A stretch of 64,000 nucleotides of DNA. Source: JBCBKL01 sp038521825. Its GTDB lineage: Bacteria > Pseudomonadota > Alphaproteobacteria > Rhodobacterales > Rhodobacteraceae. Positions 33,614-42,535 of this stretch are shown here, in pieces (positions within the stretch are counted from its first letter, which is position 1; each line of letters opens with the position of its first letter). The position numbers and the translations under genes were made by a program. The stretch lies in assembly GCA_038521825.1 (NCBI GenBank), contig JBCBKL010000003.1:1-64000 (forward strand), given 5' to 3'. The notes under the pieces were generated by a model, which was given only the letters and a program-made list of their open reading frames with translations, had not been told where the DNA came from and made no database searches.

Positions 33614-35277
33614 ATGGCAACCCAATGGCTGGGCGCAACTTCGCACAAAGGACCTGCTGGATAGTCTCCGATGATGGCTGGGCGCTTGCCGCGTTTGCGA
33701 GACGGGTCTGGCACAGGGGCGACGTCGAGGAGAGCCCGGGTGTAGGGGTGCTTCGGTTCGGCAAACAAACTCGCCGCTGGCCCCAGTTCCAAGATGCGAC
33801 CGCTCCGCATCACAGCGACGCGGTCGGCGATCTGCCGAACCACGGCAAGATCGTGGGAGATGAAGAGCAGGGTGAGATTTTCGCTGCGCCTGAGCGTGTC
33901 GAGCAAATCGAGGACACGGGCCTGGATGGAAACATCCAGCGCCGATGTGGGTTCGTCGGCAACGACAAGTGAGGGGTTTGCGGCGATCGCACGGGCGATG
34001 GCGATGCGCTGTCGTTGTCCGCCAGAGAACTCGTGCGGGTAACGCAGTGCCATATCTGCATCAAGGCCAACCTTCTCCAACAGCCCCGCGACCTGATTGT
34101 TCCGGTCCTGTTTCGATAGGTTCTGATGAATGATGAGTGGCTCAACTATCGTTTTCCCAATGGTCTGTCTGGGATCGAGGGACGCATACGGGTCCTGAAA
34201 CACCATCTGAACCTCGCGCCGCCGTGCCTGAAGGTCGCGTCCTGAGAGCGTCATCAAATCCGAGCCATTCAGAAGAACCTGCCCTGTGTCGGGCTCTGTC
34301 AGGCGGGCAATGACCCGGCCCAACGTAGTTTTTCCCGATCCGCTTTCGCCGACCAGCGCGAGTGTCTCGCCGCGATTGATATCAAGCGAGACGTCGTCCA
34401 GAGCTGTGTGTTTGTCATGACCGGAAAATAGGGCAGTGCGTTTCTTGAAGGTCTTGGTGATGTCATGCGCCTGCAAAAGAATGTCGGTGGCCCCTCTTTC
34501 GCGTTCGCTGATGCTGTCGATGCGTGGCACCGCGTCCAAAAGGGTTTGAGTGTAGACAGATTCCGGTTGTGCGAACACTTGAGCCGCCGGGCCGTATTCC
34601 TGGGTGCGTCCGGACTTCATCACCAGAACCGTGTCGGCCATTTCCGCAACCACGCCCATGTCATGGGTAATCAGGATCAGGCCAATCTGCGCGTCGGTTA
34701 CGATCTGGCGCAGCAAGTCCAGTATTTGCGCCTGTACTGTGACGTCGAGTGCTGTTGTCGGTTCGTCTGCTATGAGGACCCGCGGATCGAGAAGCATCAT
34801 CATCGCGATCACGACCCGTTGCCGCATGCCGCCGGACAATTCATGTGGATACTGCCGCATCTGTACGTCTGGCTCGGGGATGCCAACGCGATCCAACATC
34901 GCCTTGGCACGGCGTTTCGCCTCGACTGCATCGCATATCCCGTGGCTCAGCAGGGCCTCGGTCAATTGCAAGCCAATGGTGAGAACGGGTGTAAGCGCCG
35001 TCATCGGCTCCTGGAAGATCAGCCCTATCCCGGTGCCTCGGGGCGGTGCAGCCTCTTGCGACACGAGGTTGGTTCCATCAAACATCGCTGTCCCATGCGC
35101 CCGGGCCTTTGGTGGCAAAAGACCCATCAGCGCCTTGGCCGTCATGCTCTTACCTGAACCGCTTTCGCCTACGATGGACAGCACTTCGCCCGCTGAGAGA
35201 TCGAAGCTGATCCCGTCAACCAAGGGCGCATCTCCAAGATGGACGGCCAGGTCGCGCACGGACAGAAGCGCGCTCAT
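33610..35277 (-). CDS. Peptide/nickel-type ABC transporter, fused double ATPase
   Basis: This 555-residue cytoplasmic protein energises the importer encoded upstream and contains two complete ATPase domains (DppD-like then DppF-like). The first has Walker A GESGSGKSMTAKALMG, signature LSGGMRQRV and Walker B VLIADEP. The second has GESGSGKTTLGRVIA, FSGGQRQRIAIARAIA and LVVADEPTSALDVS. Each half carries the oligopeptide-transporter extension. The frame is open far upstream, but ATG 35277 overlaps the permease stop by 4 bp and gives the normal N-terminus. Confidence 0.93.
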   Translation of the reverse strand: MSALLSVRDLAVHLGDAPLVDGISFDLSAGEVLSIVGESGSGKSMTAKALMGLLPPKARAHGTAMFDGTNLVSQEAAPPRGTGIGLIFQEPMTALTPVLTIGLQLTEALLSHGICDAVEAKRRAKAMLDRVGIPEPDVQMRQYPHELSGGMRQRVVIAMMMLLDPRVLIADEPTTALDVTVQAQILDLLRQIVTDAQIGLILITHDMGVVAEMADTVLVMKSGRTQEYGPAAQVFAQPESVYTQTLLDAVPRIDSISERERGATDILLQAHDITKTFKKRTALFSGHDKHTALDDVSLDINRGETLALVGESGSGKTTLGRVIARLTEPDTGQVLLNGSDLMTLSGRDLQARRREVQMVFQDPYASLDPRQTIGKTIVEPLIIHQNLSKQDRNNQVAGLLEKVGLDADMALRYPHEFSGGQRQRIAIARAIAANPSLVVADEPTSALDVSIQARVLDLLDTLRRSENLTLLFISHDLAVVRQIADRVAVMRSGRILELGPAASLFAEPKHPYTRALLDVAPVPDPSRKRGKRPAIIGDYPAGPLCEVAPSHWVAI

Positions 35278-36125
35278 TTCCGCTCGACCGGATCGAGGCT
35301 CGTCCGTAGCCCGTCGCCCAGCAGATTGAACCCCAAAACGGTCAGGGCGATGGCAAGACCCGGAATGGTCATGAGCCAGGGCGCGCGGTTGATGTAGTCT
35401 CGTGAGCCCGCGAGCATATAGCCCCATTCCGACGTTGGCGGTTGCGCTCCAAGCCCGAGGAAACTGAGGCCGGCAGCGGCGAGGATAGCCGTAGAAACGC
35501 CCAGCGTGGCCACCACGATCATTGTTGGCAGGACGTTCGGCAAAAGGTGTGCCAGCAACAGTCGAACTGGTCCGGCCCCCGCAGCGACACTGGCTTCGAA
35601 GTAGGGTTTCGAGGTCTCGACCAACGCCGCTGAATAGCAAGTGCGCGCATAAAACGGGATGCCTGCGACACCAACGGCGATCACGGCGTTCTGCAGACTT
35701 GGCCCCAAGACGGCGACAAAACTGAGGGCGATAAGGGTTTCGGTGAAGGAAAACAGTACATCCGTGCCACGCATCAGGATCGCTTCGACCCAGCCGCGGC
35801 GGAAGGCAGCGATCATGCCGACCGCCATGCCGAGGGTCAGTGATATGCCCACGGCAACCGCACCGATCAAAAGCGTCACGCGAGCTCCGAATATGATCCT
35901 TGAAAACATGTCGCGCCCGAACTCATCAGTGCCCAGAAGGTGTTTGTCCCCCGGCGGCAAGAACCGCCCGCCGGCCCCCATCTTGGTAGGGCTAAAGGGG
36001 GCCAACATCTCTGCAAACGCGGCACAAATGACAAGAAGCACGACAATTGCGAGTCCGATGACACCGCTGGGCGAACTAAGCAACCTGCGCCAGAAACCCG
36101 GAGGCGTTTGTCTCACAGCCGCCAT
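35274..36125 (-). CDS. Peptide-type ABC transporter permease, DppC-like
   Basis: This 283-residue inner-membrane protein has six predicted segments. It has the DppC hallmark N-terminus (a cytoplasmic stretch, then GVIGLAIVVLLVICAAFAEMLAPFSPT), the LGTDEFGRDMFSRIIFGARVTL motif and the EAA loop (EASVAAGAGPVRLLLAHLLPNVLPTMIV). It pairs with the DppB-like permease, whose stop is 1 bp upstream of its ATG (TGAGATG). I start at 36125 rather than 36200, because the longer version would overlap that gene. Confidence 0.92.
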   Translation of the reverse strand: MAAVRQTPPGFWRRLLSSPSGVIGLAIVVLLVICAAFAEMLAPFSPTKMGAGGRFLPPGDKHLLGTDEFGRDMFSRIIFGARVTLLIGAVAVGISLTLGMAVGMIAAFRRGWVEAILMRGTDVLFSFTETLIALSFVAVLGPSLQNAVIAVGVAGIPFYARTCYSAALVETSKPYFEASVAAGAGPVRLLLAHLLPNVLPTMIVVATLGVSTAILAAAGLSFLGLGAQPPTSEWGYMLAGSRDYINRAPWLMTIPGLAIALTVLGFNLLGDGLRTSLDPVERK

Positions 36126-36126
36126 C

Positions 36127-37050
36127 TCAGCTCCTGCGGATGCGCGGGTCGAGCACGGCGTAGATCGTGTCAATTGCAATGGCGACAACGACCACAACAA
36201 CTGAGAACGTCAGGATAAAGCCCTGAATGATCGGATAGTCGCGCTGGAAGATCGCCTCAACCGCCATGCGACCCACCCCGTTCCAAGAAAAGATGTTCTC
36301 GACAACGATTGCGCCGCCCATCATGAACGCAAATTGCAATCCCATCATGGTGACGACCGGCAAAAGCCCGGCCCGCAGTACATGGCGACGCAGGACAAGC
36401 GCCTTCGGCAAACCCTTGGCGAAGGCGGTCTGTACGTAATCTTGGCTCATGATGTCGATCATTGAGGAGCGTGTGAGGCGCGCAAAGATAGCGGCGTTGG
36501 AAAGCCCAAGCGTCAGGGCCGGGAGGATCAAGTTGAGCCAACCGTTTCCGCTGACTGGCAACCAGCCAAGCTCGAGTGCGAAGTAAAACAGCAGCAATAA
36601 ACCAAGCCAGAAATGCGGCATCGAAATCCCCGCGATCACAACCATCATCAAGGCAATATCGGTCAGACTGCCTTCGTTGTAGGCGGCGAGGAACCCGATC
36701 GGCACGCCAATCAGGATCGCAACAAACATGGCAGAACATGCGAGCAGAAGGGTGTTGGGTAAGCGCTGCAGGATCACGTCCAGCACGGGTTGACCACCGC
36801 GGATCGTATTGCCGAGATCGCCCTGAACCAGCCGCTCGATGAACATGGCGTATTGCACTGGTATCGGTCGATCGAGCCCGAGTGAACGCCGCACCTCCTC
36901 GATTTGTTCGGGTGTCGTGCCCTGACTTTGCGCGTACATAATTTGCACCGGATCGCCCGGCACGGCATGGATCAACAGAGTCACGAGTATGGTCGTGATC
37001 CAGATTGTAAGGGCACCCATTGCTATTCGGGTGCCAAGAAACCGCCACAT
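36127..37050 (-). CDS. Peptide-type ABC transporter permease, DppB-like
   Basis: This 307-residue inner-membrane permease has the DppB start (an N-terminal membrane segment ALTIWITTILVTLLIHAVPGDPVQIM) and the RRSLGLDRPIPVQY block. The EAA motif is DYVQTAFAKGLPKALVLRRHVLRAGLLPVVTMMG, and the final region is VVENIFSWNGVGRMAVEAIFQRDYPIIQGF. It forms the channel with the DppC-like subunit. A strong hairpin lies between it and the upstream substrate-binding protein gene. Confidence 0.93.
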   Translation of the reverse strand: MWRFLGTRIAMGALTIWITTILVTLLIHAVPGDPVQIMYAQSQGTTPEQIEEVRRSLGLDRPIPVQYAMFIERLVQGDLGNTIRGGQPVLDVILQRLPNTLLLACSAMFVAILIGVPIGFLAAYNEGSLTDIALMMVVIAGISMPHFWLGLLLLFYFALELGWLPVSGNGWLNLILPALTLGLSNAAIFARLTRSSMIDIMSQDYVQTAFAKGLPKALVLRRHVLRAGLLPVVTMMGLQFAFMMGGAIVVENIFSWNGVGRMAVEAIFQRDYPIIQGFILTFSVVVVVVAIAIDTIYAVLDPRIRRS

Positions 37051-37071
37051 GGTAAAGTGCCCCTCAACGTG

Positions 37072-37099
37072 ATGCCCCGGGCCGAAACGCCCGGGGCAT
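37072..37099 (-). terminator. 11-bp hairpin between substrate-binding protein and permease genes
   Basis: A perfect 11-bp inverted repeat (ATGCCCCGGGC / GCCCGGGGCAT, 6-nt loop) sits in the 58-bp gap. No long T run follows on the minus strand. It is more likely an mRNA 3'-end stabiliser or partial stop that raises binding-protein levels over permease levels than a full terminator. Confidence 0.6.
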
Positions 37100-37108
37100 A
37101 CTCAGCCT

Positions 37109-38662
37109 TTATCCGCCAAGCTTCACATCCGAGAAGTTCGGATAGACGAAGGGGGCGACAAAAAAGCCCTCGACCTCGGGCCGCACGGCAAAGACCCATT
37201 CCCAGCCCGGTGTGTAAAGAGGCACGTGGATCGCGTTTTCCAGGAGGTATTTGAAGACCTCCTGTACCTTCGCTTTGCGCGCGTCAACATCCGTCAGCAC
37301 CCGGGTCTCGTCCAGCATTGCGTCCAACTCCGGTGAGGTGTAGCCGCGATAGGCGCCGGGCGTGTGCCAAAGCGCATAGAGAATATCGGGGTCATACCAA
37401 GACCAGGTCATCATATCCATGGATCCGGTGGTGCCCTCGGTATTCTCGTTTTCCTGCCGAACGCGGGCGTTGAGCGAGCCGATATCCATGATCTCGATCG
37501 ATGCCTTAATACCGACTTCGGCCAATTGGGCCTGGAAGACTTCGCCGAGCTTCTGCCGGTTGCCGCCAGTCCAAACCAAGAGCGCTGTCTCAAGAGGATT
37601 GTCGGCGGTGTAACCGAGTTCGGCCAGAAGCGCCCTGGATTTCTCTGGATCGTAAGCCGGGCGATACTTGGCGCAAATATCCTGATCGTTGCCGAACACG
37701 CCGCGCGAAACCGGACAATTTTCTTGGATGGACAGATCGCCATAGATCAAACCGATGGCCGCGGCAGCGTCTGTGGCATGGGCAACAGCCAAACGCGCCC
37801 GCACATCGTTGAACGGCGGGCGATGAACTGCAAACTCCCAAAAGACGTTCTGGCCCGTATTTTCGGCCACAATGATCGAGAGCTCGCCTTCATCCTTGAT
37901 CATCGGAACATCGTCGAATGGTGGCTCGGCAATGTGTACTTCACCCGTCTTGAGCGCGGCCAGACGGGCCTGTGGTTCAGGTACAACAGCGATAATCAGC
38001 CCATCCTCGTAAGGGGCGCCGGGGTTCTCGGCCAGTTTGCCAAAGTTCTTGTAGTCGGCGTTCTTCTCCAGAACGATCCGGTCCCCCTTTGTCCATGAGA
38101 CCAGTTTCCAGGGTCCGGAGCCGATGGCCGATGTGGTGCCAAAGCCTTCGCCGTTGCTATCACAGATGATGGACGAAAAACTGTCTGCGAGGAAAGGGAT
38201 CAAAGCGACGAAGGGCGTTTCCAACGTTAACTTTACCGTCAAGGGATCGATGATCTCGGCGCTGGTAATCGGGCCCCAACTGCCTTTCGTCACGCTGGGG
38301 GTGTCTTCGCTGAAGGCCGCGTCGATAGTGTATTTTACGTCGTTGGCATCCAGCGGTGTCCCGTCATGGCAGATCACTCCGTCTTCGAGGCTGAATGTGT
38401 ATTCGGTGCCGTCCTCGTTCGCTTCCCACGACTTCGCAAAGTGAGGAACCGGCAGGCCATCCGCATCAGTCGCGAGGAGTGTGTCGTAAACCAGGCTCCA
38501 AACCTGCAATGACAATGTGCTGGTCGCGCGATGCGGGTCGAGCGAGTCGATATCACCGTAACGTGCCCAAACAATGTCGTCGGCGGTGGCCGATGTTGCC
38601 AACCCTGCGGCAAGCGCAATGGCCCCGGCAGTACGGCACAAGGGTCGTCCGAAAAACTTCAT
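37109..38662 (-). CDS. Peptide-type ABC transporter substrate-binding protein
   Basis: This 517-residue periplasmic protein is of the DppA/OppA family (SBP_bac_5). A signal peptide (FFGRPLCRTAGAIALAAGLATSATA) is followed by the family start DDIVWARYGDIDSLDPHRATSTLSLQVWSLVYDTLL and the block FAKSWEANEDGTEYTFSLEDGVICHDGTPLDANDVKYT. It ends in VPLYTPGWEWVFAVRPEVEGFFVAP. The start at 38662 places the signal peptide first. Substrate cannot be told from sequence: peptides, opines or other amino compounds are all possible. It is the first gene of the five-gene operon. Confidence 0.92.
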   Translation of the reverse strand: MKFFGRPLCRTAGAIALAAGLATSATADDIVWARYGDIDSLDPHRATSTLSLQVWSLVYDTLLATDADGLPVPHFAKSWEANEDGTEYTFSLEDGVICHDGTPLDANDVKYTIDAAFSEDTPSVTKGSWGPITSAEIIDPLTVKLTLETPFVALIPFLADSFSSIICDSNGEGFGTTSAIGSGPWKLVSWTKGDRIVLEKNADYKNFGKLAENPGAPYEDGLIIAVVPEPQARLAALKTGEVHIAEPPFDDVPMIKDEGELSIIVAENTGQNVFWEFAVHRPPFNDVRARLAVAHATDAAAAIGLIYGDLSIQENCPVSRGVFGNDQDICAKYRPAYDPEKSRALLAELGYTADNPLETALLVWTGGNRQKLGEVFQAQLAEVGIKASIEIMDIGSLNARVRQENENTEGTTGSMDMMTWSWYDPDILYALWHTPGAYRGYTSPELDAMLDETRVLTDVDARKAKVQEVFKYLLENAIHVPLYTPGWEWVFAVRPEVEGFFVAPFVYPNFSDVKLGG

Positions 38663-38928
38663 GTGATCTTCCTCTCTGTTAGAGCGTCGGCGGTATGGCA
38701 GCCGAGCAAAGGCCGGAGGCTCTGCGCCAGGCAAAACTCTCGGGCGCACCGGGATTGATCCCGATGGCAAACCTTTTTTGTCGATTTTCTAGTGGGTTGC
38801 TCCCCAGTGAGGAACGCTAGGGATGAACAGTCAGTGCGTCAAAAAGTTTGCAATCTTGACTGTTCTTTTTTCACTTTTGACTCTTTTTGGGTAATTTTCG
38901 CCGACAGGACACGCGCAATTGACGCCAC
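38663..38928. promoter_or_regulatory. Promoter region of the peptide ABC operon with a long inverted repeat
   Basis: These 266 bp precede the binding-protein gene and follow the rpiR-type gene. A 9-bp inverted repeat GAACAGTCA (38825-38833) / TGACTGTTC (38857-38865), 23-nt spacer, lies in an AT-rich patch. The right arm is followed by TTTTTT and a partial direct repeat (TTTTGACTCTTTTT). It could be an operator for the RpiR-type regulator or, on the plus strand, a weak terminator-like hairpin. No gene is evident. Confidence 0.5.
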
Positions 38929-39795
38929 TTACCCTGCATCCCCCCACTCGGCATGGATGCCATCGATGTAGCGCAGTCGTTCGACCGCGTTTTGGCCCAG
39001 CCTATCCGCGACGGCCATGCAGAGGTACGTGATGACGGAGACAGGTGCCGCCAGAGAGTCAAAATATGTCAACCCACTCGTGCGGCAACGCAACGTGACT
39101 TCGGCCAGTTCCGGGCTTCCAGCATTGGTCAGATCAGTCACCGAAATCGTTTTGGCTTCGGCCAGCCGTGCCGATTGCAGGATTGATCTCAGGGTGCGGG
39201 TTCTGCGACCGATCGCCAGGGCAAGCACCGAGTCCGTTGGCCGGATCGACGCAAATTCCTCTGGAACCGAAAACCCTCCAAGTGGGATCATCCGTATGTC
39301 TGGTTTTACTTTGATTAACTGAGCTCGCGCGAAATGCGCCAGCGGGTAGTTGTCGCCAAAACCGACCACCCAAATCTTTTCGGCCCTCGCGAGGTAGGTC
39401 ACCGCAGATCTCAAGTCATCGCTTCGGATTGCTTCGATCGTTCGGATTAGATTTTGGACGTCTGATGCGAGGTGATCGGCCAGATCGCCGCGGCCGCTCA
39501 GGTTTGGGACGGGTGCGGAATATACGTTTTTCCGGTAATCGCTGTCGTCACGGCCCACCCGCGCCATGCGCTGCGCGGTTTTGAAGCTTGGAAAGCCAAG
39601 TCGTTTAAAAAACCTTGCGGTCGTTGCTTTAGACACCTTGGCTTGTGAAGAAATCTCGGCTGCGGTGTGAAGAACAAGACTGTCAGGGTACTCCAGAAAG
39701 TGATCCGCCAGCAGTCGCTCAGATTTGGTCAGCTCATCGAAGCTTTCCAGAATGCGTTCGGAAAGCCGGGCGGTCTTCTCATTCTGATCGTTCAT
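38929..39795 (-). CDS. RpiR/MurR-family transcriptional regulator
   Basis: This 288-residue regulator has an N-terminal RpiR helix-turn-helix (LSERILESFDELTKSERLLADHFLEY, then TAAEISSQAKVSKATTARFFKRLGFPSFKTAQR, residues ~10-77). A C-terminal SIS (phosphosugar isomerase-like) domain starts near YLARAEKIWVVGFGDNYPLAHFARAQL. It lies upstream of the peptide ABC operon on the same strand and divergent from the DUF1028 gene. It is the likely regulator of both. The ligand is unknown. Confidence 0.9.
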   Translation of the reverse strand: MNDQNEKTARLSERILESFDELTKSERLLADHFLEYPDSLVLHTAAEISSQAKVSKATTARFFKRLGFPSFKTAQRMARVGRDDSDYRKNVYSAPVPNLSGRGDLADHLASDVQNLIRTIEAIRSDDLRSAVTYLARAEKIWVVGFGDNYPLAHFARAQLIKVKPDIRMIPLGGFSVPEEFASIRPTDSVLALAIGRRTRTLRSILQSARLAEAKTISVTDLTNAGSPELAEVTLRCRTSGLTYFDSLAAPVSVITYLCMAVADRLGQNAVERLRYIDGIHAEWGDAG

Positions 39796-39868
39796 ATTTG
39801 ACTACTTTTGGTGGATCGTGAAACAAACTACTCATCATCGGGCTGCTTTGGCAAAGGGATTGCCGGAT

Positions 39869-40528
39869 ATGACATTCTCACTCTTGGCCCGTGATCCGCA
39901 GAGCGGTGCCCTTGGCGGTGCGGCGGTAACTGGCAATCTGTGCGTCGGTGCTTGGGTGCTGCGCGGTCGGCCCGGGGTCGGTATCTCGGCCAGCCAGGGC
40001 CACTACCCCAGTACGCTCTGGGGAGAAAACGTTCTCGATGAAATGAGAAGCCGAGTCGAGACCGACCGGGCAATCAAAAACACGGTGGCGCCCGATGGCG
40101 GACGCGCTTTCAGGCAGTTGGTCGCGCTCAGTCAGTACGGCCAGGGTGGTGCTTTCTCCGGCCAAGGCAACGTCGCGCAGGTCTCGCATCTGATCCAGGC
40201 CGATGTTTGTTCAGCTGGAAACATGTTGACAACGACGCGTGTCGTTGAAGCGGCGGTCGACGGATACAGAGCGGCGTCGGGGAGTCTGCTGCGTCGGTTA
40301 CTGAATGGGCTCGAGTTTGGTGCCGCAGAAGGCGGTGATGTGCGTGGCCTCATGTCAGCCGCTGTCCTCATCGTTGCTGTAGACCATCCCCCGATCGACC
40401 TCAGGATCGACTTTTCTACTGACCCGCTTGGCGACCTGGCAAACTTGGTCGCCCGGGTCGAAAAAGAGGACTACGTCCGCTGGATGCAAGCCCTGCCGAC
40501 GCGGGAGGGGCCTTTCCCAACCCACTAG
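39869..40528 (+). CDS. DUF1028 family protein
   Basis: This 219-residue soluble protein begins with the typical DUF1028 pattern MTFSLLARDPQSGALGGAAVTGNLCVGAWVLRG, followed by GVGISASQGHYPSTLWGENVLDEM and SAGNMLTT. DUF1028 proteins are thought to share the N-terminal-nucleophile hydrolase fold and often lie beside peptide or amino-acid transporters. Here the RpiR gene and the ABC operon lie opposite. I start at ATG 39869, where homologues begin; an upstream in-frame ATG would add 17 residues. Hydrolysis of an amide or peptide substrate is inference. Confidence 0.85.
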   Translation: MTFSLLARDPQSGALGGAAVTGNLCVGAWVLRGRPGVGISASQGHYPSTLWGENVLDEMRSRVETDRAIKNTVAPDGGRAFRQLVALSQYGQGGAFSGQGNVAQVSHLIQADVCSAGNMLTTTRVVEAAVDGYRAASGSLLRRLLNGLEFGAAEGGDVRGLMSAAVLIVAVDHPPIDLRIDFSTDPLGDLANLVARVEKEDYVRWMQALPTREGPFPTH

Positions 40529-40877
40529 TGCGCATAGATGGGGCTGTTAGCCGGACAATCGACGACGATCGGGGAAGAGCACAATCTGCCTAGCCGGCGT
40601 GTCTTCAACTTCTGAGCCTCCAGCAGCATGATGCGCTAATTGGCACGGACTTCCACACCAGCGTATTTGGTCGACCAATCGCAAAAGGTCGTATCACTGA
40701 CTTCATCCTGGCGACACTGTGCACCCGCGCCCAACCGAGACTGTTTTCCCTTGGCCAGCGCTTGCTGGTCGCCGCTGCGAATGGCTCTTGCACAGGCCAG
40801 TCGTGCCCAATAGAAGGCCCCAAATTCGCTCAACGCGCATGCCCGGTCGTGCGCTAACTCACCTATGGGGATATCCG
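40529..40877. other. Intergenic stretch before tig with one doubtful small frame
   Basis: These 349 bp contain no convincing gene. A minus-strand frame (40636-40833, TTG start) would encode 65 residues with three cysteines and a protein-like sequence (FYWARLACARAIRSGDQQAL, QCRQDEVSDTTFCDWSTKYAG). No good ribosome site is seen, so it may be the remnant of a gene. The tig promoter should lie in the last 100 bp. Confidence 0.35.
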
Positions 40878-42209
40878 ATGCAGGTCACCGAGACGCTGAA
40901 CGAGGGTTTGAAACGCGGCTATTCGATTGTCGTGACCGCCGCCGAACTGGACGAAAAGGTCAACGCTAAACTTGTCGAGGCGCAGCCGGAGATCGAGATG
41001 AAGGGCTTTCGCAAGGGGAAGGTTCCTATGCCGCTGCTGAAAAAGCAGTTTGGTCAGCGTCTGATGGGCGAAGTCATGCAGGAAAGTATCGATGGCGCGA
41101 TGTCCAAGCATTTCGAGGACAGCGGCGACCGGCCTGCCTTGCAGCCTCAGGTCAGGATGACCAACGAGGATTGGAAAGAAGGCGACGATGTTCATGTCGA
41201 GATGAACTATGAGGCGCTGCCGGTAATCCCCGAAGTGGATATGGCTGCGATCGCGCTTGAGCGTTTGGTGGTGAAGGCCGACGATGCTGCGGTTGACGAA
41301 GCGCTCGGCAACCTCGCAGAAACGGCACAAGACTTTAAGGCCCGCAAGAAGGGATCGAAAGCTAAGGATGGCGATCAGGTTGTGATCGACTTTGTGGGCA
41401 AGGTTGACGGAGAGGCTTTCGAGGGCGGCAGCGCCGAAGACTATCCGCTGGTCATTGGTTCCGGCAGCTTCATCCCCGGCTTTGAAGAGCAGCTGGTCGG
41501 TGCAAAAGCGGGTGAAGAGCCGTCAGTGACGGTGACCTTCCCCGAAGAATACCAGGCCGAGAACCTCAAAGGTAAGGAAGCGGTCTTTGATTGCGTCGTC
41601 AAAGAGGTCAAGGAGCCGGTTGCAGCGGCCATCGACGATGAACTGGCGAAAAAGTTTGGTGCTGACGATCTGGAGGCTCTGAAAGGTCAGATCGGCGAGC
41701 GGCTGGAAGCGGAATATGCGGGCGCGGCCCGCGCGGTCATGAAACGCGCGCTTCTCGACAAGCTGGATGAAATCGTCTCCTTCGATTTGCCGCCCAGCCT
41801 TGTTGAGGCCGAGGCCGGCCAGATCGCGCATCAGCTGTGGCACGAGGAAAATCCCGAGGTCGAAGGTCACGACCACGACAAGATCGAGCCAACAGACGAG
41901 CACAACGCGCTGGCCGAGCGCCGGGTGCGCCTTGGTCTCCTGCTGGCCGAGCTGGGCCGCCAGAACGAGATCGAAGTGTCGGACGCCGAGATGAGCCAGG
42001 CCATCATGGGGCAGGCGCGCCAGTATCCGGGTCAGGAGCGTCAGTTCTTCGAGTTCGTGCAACAAAACCAGCAGATGCAGCAGCAGATCCGGGCGCCGCT
42101 GTTTGAAGACAAGGTCGTCGATCACATCTTTGAGCAGGCAAAGATCTCTGAAAAAGAGATCGACAAGGATACGTTGCAAAAGGCGGTCGAGGCGCTCGAC
42201 GAAGAGTAG
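40878..42209 (+). CDS. tig: Trigger factor
   Basis: This 443-residue ribosome-associated chaperone binds nascent chains at the exit tunnel. The N-terminal ribosome-binding domain carries the signature GFRKGKVP near residue 48. The FKBP-type prolyl isomerase domain follows (GDQVVIDFVGKVDGEAFEGGSAEDYPLVIGSGSFIPGFEEQLVG, about 160-205). The long alpha-helical C-terminal domain ends with RAPLFEDKVVDHIFEQAKI. ATG 40878 follows GGGGA by 6 nt; the longer open frame upstream is unrelated. clpP/clpX, often downstream of tig elsewhere, are not here. Confidence 0.96.
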   Translation: MQVTETLNEGLKRGYSIVVTAAELDEKVNAKLVEAQPEIEMKGFRKGKVPMPLLKKQFGQRLMGEVMQESIDGAMSKHFEDSGDRPALQPQVRMTNEDWKEGDDVHVEMNYEALPVIPEVDMAAIALERLVVKADDAAVDEALGNLAETAQDFKARKKGSKAKDGDQVVIDFVGKVDGEAFEGGSAEDYPLVIGSGSFIPGFEEQLVGAKAGEEPSVTVTFPEEYQAENLKGKEAVFDCVVKEVKEPVAAAIDDELAKKFGADDLEALKGQIGERLEAEYAGAARAVMKRALLDKLDEIVSFDLPPSLVEAEAGQIAHQLWHEENPEVEGHDHDKIEPTDEHNALAERRVRLGLLLAELGRQNEIEVSDAEMSQAIMGQARQYPGQERQFFEFVQQNQQMQQQIRAPLFEDKVVDHIFEQAKISEKEIDKDTLQKAVEALDEE

Positions 42210-42535
42210 CCGATGGATCACGCGACAGGGCGGCTGGACCGATCGCGGTCGCCCTTCGTACCGCACCGGCATTCATATCCAAATCCGAGAAATACAGGCT
42301 ATGGTTGCATTCGATGCCGAATGTCCGCGCAACGATCCCGAGCAGCTTGGCAGACTGTTTCAAACTGTTATCCAATGAGCGCGGGTATTAACCAAATTTA
42401 CTAAAAATCTGACGTAATTGGGTTATTCGCGTTGCTAAACTGTCAGAGAAATGAGACATTCGTGACAGTCTAGGTTTGTGCCGCTCGTCGCCAGAATACA
42501 ACATAAAGGCGAGTTGGGATGATTGGGGGACTGCC
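42210..42535. promoter_or_regulatory. Intergenic region upstream of the VPLPA-CTERM gene
   Basis: No gene is seen in these 326 bp; the last third is AT-rich. A 7-bp inverted repeat ACTGTCA (42439-42445) / TGACAGT (42463-42469) with a 17-nt spacer lies about 70 bp before the next start codon. It is a candidate operator for the surface-protein gene. Confidence 0.4.
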
